From: Bacteroidales bacterium UBA2287
GTDB taxonomy: Bacteria; Bacteroidota; Bacteroidia; Bacteroidales; Tenuifilaceae
Assembly: GCA_002345675.1 (NCBI GenBank)
Contig: DDWL01000021.1
Span: forward strand, 1 to 64,000
DNA: 64,000 nucleotides
Direction of reading: 5' to 3'
Shown here piece after piece: positions 59,592 through 64,000 of this stretch. The position numbers and the translations under genes are program-made. Each line of letters begins with the position of its first letter. The stretch's first letter is position 1. The notes under the pieces are model-generated. The model did not search any database. It worked only from the letters and a program-made list of their open reading frames with translations, and was not told the origin of the DNA.

Positions 59592-61406
59592 CTACTTTTT
59601 AATAATGTCCTCAAATTTTGAAATAAGCGTATGCGCGCTACTATACAAAGTACCCATTTGAGCCAGTTCGCTTTTGGGCGCAAAGCGAGCATACTCACAC
59701 TCCGATATAATTCGTAAAAACTCCGTAGAATCGTCGACCGAAACACCACTCTCAATTAAAGTTTCACGCGCCGAGTCGCTGCTTAGTTCAGCAATTGGAA
59801 TGCTAAGTTTGTCGGCAATATAACCCCACATGCACTTCAGTAACTCATCGTAAAAATGTTCGCTTTCATTTAAATTCATATAACGGTGAGCCGACTCAAG
59901 CCTTTTTCGGGCTACTTTATTGGCTCTTCGGGTACGAACTAAAGTTATGTTGTTCATGTACTGCCTTTGGTTTGTAATTAGAACGAACAACCCAGCAAAA
60001 ATAGCAAGTACAATTGCATACGAAAGCCATTGCCACAATGAGCCATAAAAACTATGCCACCCAACCCTAAACATTGGCACTTCGGTTTTAATAAAGCGAA
60101 TATCCTTGCCAATAAATTTAACATCCTCTTTGCCAAATCCCATAGCCTGCATTCCAACAGGCTGGCTTCCGTCCGACTCAACATTAATTGAAATGGGTTT
60201 CGATTTTAGGGTTACATATGTTTCCTTATTTGGGTCGAAGTAGGTAAATTCGAACTTGTCGATTTCATACTTTCCAGGAGTGCGTGGAATTGCAACGAAC
60301 TCAATCACCTTCGAACCCGAAGCACCTTGCGTTGTAGTATTTATATTCTCGGTAACCTTTGGGTCGAAAGTTTCGAATCCCGAGGGAAATTCAATTTTTG
60401 GCGACTCAATAAGCCTAATGTTACCACTGCCAGCAATTCGAACTTTTACTGTAGCCGCTTCGTTAGTTTTAATATCATTCTTGTCAATCGACGTTTCAAA
60501 ACTAAACTTACCAACAGCACCGTTAAACGAAGCAGGGGCATTTGCTGGAAGATCTTTTACTTTTATAGTAACAGGCTTACTAACCAAACGCTTGCGAACG
60601 GTTTGGTACATTCCAAAAAAATCGTCGAAAATTGACTGCGAGCGACCAGCCCTTTGCTGTAGTAAAACTACTGTTTCGAATGGGTCGATTTTAATATCGC
60701 CAGTTTGCTGGGGAAAAAGTAGGTACTTGCGAAGAACACCTTCGTTATAAATGCGACCGTTTATGTTTTTACGTTGAAACTGAATATTATCGGGAGTTTC
60801 GACTTCTTGGTTCCAAAATCCACTGAAAGCAGGGAACTTAACCTCCTCGAATCCAGCAATACTTTGACGGGTGTAAATTTTAATGGTGGCAAGTACTGGC
60901 TGACCTCTATAAACAGTCTGTCTATCGAGCTCAATAGCAACAAAATACTCGTCAACCCCTGTCTCGGTACTTGTTGCACTTTGCTGTGTTCCACCCTGCT
61001 GTGATGTCGATTTTGGTTGTGCTGCATTTCCTTTTACAACTTCAATTGTAAAAGAATCCGATTGGTACTCCTTACGATTTACAGTAACTTTAGCAGGTTC
61101 AATTGTATACTTACCTTCGGTTGTAGCTTCAAAAATGTAGGTATAAACGTAGCTATAATTCTGGGTAACCTTCCCGTTTACAATTTCAACACTGCTACTT
61201 TGCGAAATGCTTGGTCCAGCTAATACGTAAAAATTTCCAAACGAAGGTGGATTAAACTCCTGCGGGCGAGCATTAAGGTTATAGGTAAACCTAAATTTTT
61301 CACCAACTGCTACAACACTTGGAGCCGATACACTAAATTCAACATCCTGCCCAAAGGCCAGAAATGCAAAAAGTACTGCTTGAAAGGTTAAAAAAGCCCT
61401 CTTCAT
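59592..61406 (-). CDS. batD: BatD: membrane-anchored beta-rich protein of the Bat locus
   Basis: The protein has 604 residues; the signal peptide ends at about residue 19 (LAFGQD). The BatD family start VEFSVSAPSVVAVGEKFRFTY is shown in part by SAPSVVAVGEKFRF. Several Ig-like beta domains follow (KVTVNRKEYQSDSFTIEV, ELDRQTVYRGQPVLATIKIY, FLFPQQTGD-type words). A membrane helix lies at about 455-480 (LSYAIVLAIFAGLFVLI), followed by a cytoplasmic helical tail of about 120 residues. It may bring the VWA proteins BatA and BatB together with cell-envelope targets. It lies between batC (16 bp) and batE (4 bp). Confidence 0.9.
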   Translation of the reverse strand: MKRAFLTFQAVLFAFLAFGQDVEFSVSAPSVVAVGEKFRFTYNLNARPQEFNPPSFGNFYVLAGPSISQSSSVEIVNGKVTQNYSYVYTYIFEATTEGKYTIEPAKVTVNRKEYQSDSFTIEVVKGNAAQPKSTSQQGGTQQSATSTETGVDEYFVAIELDRQTVYRGQPVLATIKIYTRQSIAGFEEVKFPAFSGFWNQEVETPDNIQFQRKNINGRIYNEGVLRKYLLFPQQTGDIKIDPFETVVLLQQRAGRSQSIFDDFFGMYQTVRKRLVSKPVTIKVKDLPANAPASFNGAVGKFSFETSIDKNDIKTNEAATVKVRIAGSGNIRLIESPKIEFPSGFETFDPKVTENINTTTQGASGSKVIEFVAIPRTPGKYEIDKFEFTYFDPNKETYVTLKSKPISINVESDGSQPVGMQAMGFGKEDVKFIGKDIRFIKTEVPMFRVGWHSFYGSLWQWLSYAIVLAIFAGLFVLITNQRQYMNNITLVRTRRANKVARKRLESAHRYMNLNESEHFYDELLKCMWGYIADKLSIPIAELSSDSARETLIESGVSVDDSTEFLRIISECEYARFAPKSELAQMGTLYSSAHTLISKFEDIIKK

Positions 61407-61422
61407 TGCTATTGGTTTTTAA

Positions 61423-62145
61423 TTACCAGTTCTTATCAACTTTTACCTTTGCCTGTTTTGCTTGCTGTTCGAGCACTTTTTGCTGAACATCTTTCTCATT
61501 TTTCTGAATTGCCTCAAGCATTCTGCGGGCATCTTCGGGCGATATTTTTTGTTCCTGCTGCTTCTGTTCCTTTTTATCCTCGTTCTGCTTATCGTCCTTT
61601 TTATCGTCCTTCTTGTCGTCTTTTTTATCGTCCTTCTTATCGTTCTTTTTATCGTCGTCTTTTTTGTCATTCTTATCATCCTTGTTATCACCCTCGTTTT
61701 GCTGCTCGTTTTGCTGCTGCTTAAGCATTCGAAGCACTTCGGACAAATTGTACTTGGTCTCCTCGTCGTTGGGGTTTAGCCTAAGACTACTTTTATAGGC
61801 ATCGGCTGCTTCCTTTAGCTTTTGCTGCTTATAAAGAGTGTTGCCTAAGTTGTGATAAGCTTTTGCTCTAATCTTCGAATCGACATTAGATGAAGCAATA
61901 TCCTCAAATGCCTGTTTAGCCTCATCGAGTTTATCCTGCTTGTATAGGGCACCGCCAAGGTTAAAACTACCTTTTACCGACGACGAATTCTTTTCGAGAG
62001 CCGACCGATACGAAATTTCTGAGTCTAAAAATTCACCCTTTTTAAACTCACGATTTCCCTGACGAATTTCGCTTCGCTCCGATTGCCCAAAGGCATTAAG
62101 GGCAATAAAAACTATTGAAATTATAAATATTGATAGTTTATTCAT
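61423..62145 (-). CDS. batC: BatC: TPR protein with a Lys/Asp repeat
   Basis: The protein has 240 residues; the signal peptide ends at about residue 20 (NAFGQ). Three TPR units lie at about 25-140 (REFKKGEFLDSEISYRSAL, GALYKQDKLDEAKQAFEDIA, GNTLYKQQKLKEAADAYKSS). A low-complexity tail of KKDD/KNDKK units occupies about 155-195 and ends Gln/Lys-rich. The gap to batB is 6 bp. TPR regions probably bind partner Bat proteins; the charged spacer is likely disordered and its repeat number may vary between strains. Confidence 0.87.
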   Translation of the reverse strand: MNKLSIFIISIVFIALNAFGQSERSEIRQGNREFKKGEFLDSEISYRSALEKNSSSVKGSFNLGGALYKQDKLDEAKQAFEDIASSNVDSKIRAKAYHNLGNTLYKQQKLKEAADAYKSSLRLNPNDEETKYNLSEVLRMLKQQQNEQQNEGDNKDDKNDKKDDDKKNDKKDDKKDDKKDDKKDDKQNEDKKEQKQQEQKISPEDARRMLEAIQKNEKDVQQKVLEQQAKQAKVKVDKNW

Positions 62146-62151
62146 ATCACT

Positions 62152-63189
62152 CTAATTTTTTCGTTCGAACAAATTAATTCGCTCTAACCAGCGATTCTTA
62201 CGCTCGAGAATAAAGAAGTCGATAATTATTACAATTAACGCCAACGCAAAGAGGTACTGAAACTGATCGTCGAAGTCGGCATAAACCTTCTCCTTAAACT
62301 CAGCCCGCTCCATCCTGTTTATATCATCAAAAAGAGGCATTAGTCCTAACTGGGTATTTGTTGCTCTAACATACTTACCACCACCTGCAACAGCTATTTT
62401 CGACAGTGCTTCCTCGTCGAGGCGAGTAACCACAACCTGTCCGTCTTTATCCTTTAAAAAGTCGGAATTACCTCGTGCCGAAGCCACTGGAACAGGAGCA
62501 CCTTGTGGCGAACCAATTCCAATTGTATGAATAACTATTCCTTTTTGCGCAGCAACACTTGCCATGTCAACAGGATTATCCTCGTGATTTTCGCCATCGG
62601 AAATAATTATAAGCACTTTTTTAGTCTTCTCCTGTGGGCTAAACGAACTTGCAGCAAGATTTATGGCTGCACCAATAGCAGTGCCCTGCTTAGGCACAAT
62701 ACCTGGACTAATTGACGAGAGAAACATTTTTGCCGAAACATAATCGCTTGTTACAGGCAATTGAACATAGGCATCGCCAGCAAATACAATAAGTCCAATT
62801 CGGTCGTTAGTAAGCCTATCGACCAGCTGCGTAATAGCCATTTTTGCTCGTTCGAGCCTATTGGGTCTAATATCTTGTGCCATCATGCTGTTCGATACGT
62901 CGAGGGCAATAATTAGCTCAATACCCTTTCGGTTAACCTCTGTTAACCTCGATCCAAATTGTGGTCCAGCAATACCAAAAATAACAATTGCAGTTACAAG
63001 AAGTGCAATGGAAAATTTAATCCACCCCCTTCGAAACGAAACACCAGGCATTAGCTGCTTAATAATTTCAATATTTCCAAAGGTTGCAATTCGTCTCTTT
63101 CGGTTAAAATGCGAAAGGATATATACCATCAGCAGTGCTGGAATTATGAGCAATAGGTATAAAAATTCGGGATTTGAGAATCGAAACAT
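62152..63189 (-). CDS. batB: BatB: membrane VWA-domain protein
   Basis: The protein has 345 residues. Membrane helices lie at about 8-25 and 57-75 (SIALLVTAIVIFGIAG), and another at the C-terminus (about 308-330, LFALALIVIIIDFFIL). The VWA domain (about 85-290) has the MIDAS motif DVSNSM, the middle Thr region GTAIGAAI and IISDGENHEDN. It is typical of BatB: the VWA domain faces the periplasm between helices. It belongs to the aerotolerance operon. Confidence 0.9.
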   Translation of the reverse strand: MFRFSNPEFLYLLLIIPALLMVYILSHFNRKRRIATFGNIEIIKQLMPGVSFRRGWIKFSIALLVTAIVIFGIAGPQFGSRLTEVNRKGIELIIALDVSNSMMAQDIRPNRLERAKMAITQLVDRLTNDRIGLIVFAGDAYVQLPVTSDYVSAKMFLSSISPGIVPKQGTAIGAAINLAASSFSPQEKTKKVLIIISDGENHEDNPVDMASVAAQKGIVIHTIGIGSPQGAPVPVASARGNSDFLKDKDGQVVVTRLDEEALSKIAVAGGGKYVRATNTQLGLMPLFDDINRMERAEFKEKVYADFDDQFQYLFALALIVIIIDFFILERKNRWLERINLFERKN

Positions 63190-63222
63190 ACTGCTTTTGT
63201 TTTCCTTTGTTATTTAACTTAA

Positions 63223-64000
63223 TTACGGAATACTTCTAAGTAGCGTCGACCGAAGGAGCAAGTCGAGAGCAAAAAGGGCAAGAGCAAAAAAAGCAAACCG
63301 ACGATACTCCTCCTGTTTTTTGCTATGCTCGGTAACCTCAATTTTAATACGCTCCATTTTGTCAATTTCGTCGTAAACTGTACTTAGGGCTTTATTGTCT
63401 TCGGCTCTAAAATACTTACCACCAGTCATTTCGGCAATTTGCTTAAGAAGTGCTTCGTCAATTTCAACTTTCATATTCTGATAGCGAACACCAAAGGGAG
63501 TTTGAACGGGATAAGGGGCTTCGCCCTGTGTTCCCACTCCTACTGTGTAAACTCTTACGCCGTAAGTTTTAGCAATCTCAGCAGCCGTAATTGGTGCAAT
63601 TTCGCCCTTGTTATTTACTCCATCGGTTAAAAGAATTATTACCCTGCTTAGAGCATCGCTATCCCTTAGTCGCGAAACGGCGGTTGCTAACCCCGAACCA
63701 ATGGCAGTTCCATCCTCAATAAGACCCGTTTTAATATCCTTAAACAGATTAACAACTGAAACATGATCGGTAGTTAACGGACAAAGCGTAAAACTTTCGC
63801 CTGCAAAAACTACTAACCCTATCCTGTCGGTTTTGCGACCCGAAACAAACTGAATTCCAATATTTTTAGCTGCCTCAATTCTGTCGGGTTTAAAATCGCG
63901 GGCAAGCATACTTGTCGAAATATCGAGAGCTAAAACAATGTCAATTCCTTCGGTTTCAACATTTTTCCATGTGTTTAACGATTGTGGACGAGCCAAAACA
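63223..64000 (-). CDS. batA: BatA: membrane VWA-domain protein (5' part beyond the window)
   Basis: 259 codons are visible; the reading frame is open at the window edge (it reads VLARPQSLNTW), so about 70 residues including the first membrane helices are missing. The VWA domain has the MIDAS motif DISTSMLARDFKPDR, GTAIGSGLATAVS and LLTDGVNNKGE. A C-terminal helix FAFFALALFALDLLL follows. Order batA-B-C-D-E is the standard one. The moxR-type ATPase that usually precedes batA would lie outside the window. Confidence 0.88.
   Translation of the reverse strand, partial: VLARPQSLNTWKNVETEGIDIVLALDISTSMLARDFKPDRIEAAKNIGIQFVSGRKTDRIGLVVFAGESFTLCPLTTDHVSVVNLFKDIKTGLIEDGTAIGSGLATAVSRLRDSDALSRVIILLTDGVNNKGEIAPITAAEIAKTYGVRVYTVGVGTQGEAPYPVQTPFGVRYQNMKVEIDEALLKQIAEMTGGKYFRAEDNKALSTVYDEIDKMERIKIEVTEHSKKQEEYRRFAFFALALFALDLLLRSTLLRSIP

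Noticed and set aside
59588..59755. N-terminal extension of batE
   Set aside because: It overlaps the batD coding sequence in another frame and precedes a good signal peptide starting at 59587.
61449..61779. Phe/Leu/Ser-rich plus-strand ORFs opposite batC
   Set aside because: They are antisense readings of the Lys/Asp repeat tract.

Overview
The window looks like the chromosome of a Bacteroidota bacterium, probably of the Bacteroidales/Marinilabiliales side. The grounds are: type IX secretion (T9SS) C-terminal sorting domains, a complete batABCDE locus, the long Bacteroidota form of signal peptidase I, TAnnTTTG-type -7 promoter boxes, an AT-rich background, and small palindromic repeats of the cccGATAgtTATCggg kind. 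No taxonomic search was possible.

Layout. 1-15.5 kb (minus strand) is an accessory cell-surface region. It holds two paralogous T9SS-type surface proteins (606 and 2246 residues), a secreted protein whose C-terminal half resembles the TNF-like BclA/phage collagen C-terminal domain, and a chaperone-usher locus: DUF4402 pilin, PapD-like chaperone, second DUF4402 subunit, and an usher with a C-terminal SPOR domain. The 2246-residue gene starts only 41 bp after the usher and may be co-transcribed. 15.6-19.4 kb holds signalling genes: a lone receiver, a NarL-type regulator and a hybrid sensor kinase, with a 490-bp inverted-repeat-bounded non-coding element between them. 19.4-24.5 kb has a DUF4143 ATPase, a metallophosphoesterase, two tRNA-Leu genes and a DPP IV-type peptidase. 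24.9-28.1 kb is the translation cluster thrS-infC-rpmI-rplT; infC starts at a non-canonical ATC. 28.4-38.3 kb holds four secreted or surface proteins: a lipoprotein with about 16 Gly-rich repeats, a beta-barrel, a LamG/PKD protein with an internal duplication, and a beta-helix protein. The last two share a nearly superimposable promoter block. 38.7-48.6 kb holds a TPR/SpoIIE phosphatase, dapB, lepB, a FadL-like porin, a Tyr/Gly-rich lipoprotein, proS and a conserved unknown. 48.6-58.8 kb holds an M49-like peptidase, a SiaB-like kinase, an Omp85-like protein, a LolA-like protein, guaD, a kinase/receiver/hybrid-kinase trio and an M29 aminopeptidase. 58.8-64 kb is batE-D-C-B-A on the minus strand; batA runs off the window.

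The main candidate for a little-described system is the chaperone-usher locus (10.4-15.5 kb). Bacteroidota are mostly known for FimA/Mfa (type V) pili, and here a PapD/usher machine is combined with DUF4402 subunits, a peptidoglycan-binding SPOR domain on the usher and a T9SS-tagged giant protein directly downstream. The second is the shared 68-bp promoter block with 21-bp-spaced direct repeats in front of two surface-protein genes 4.16 kb apart. All functional calls were made by eye from motifs and remembered family features; no database search was run.
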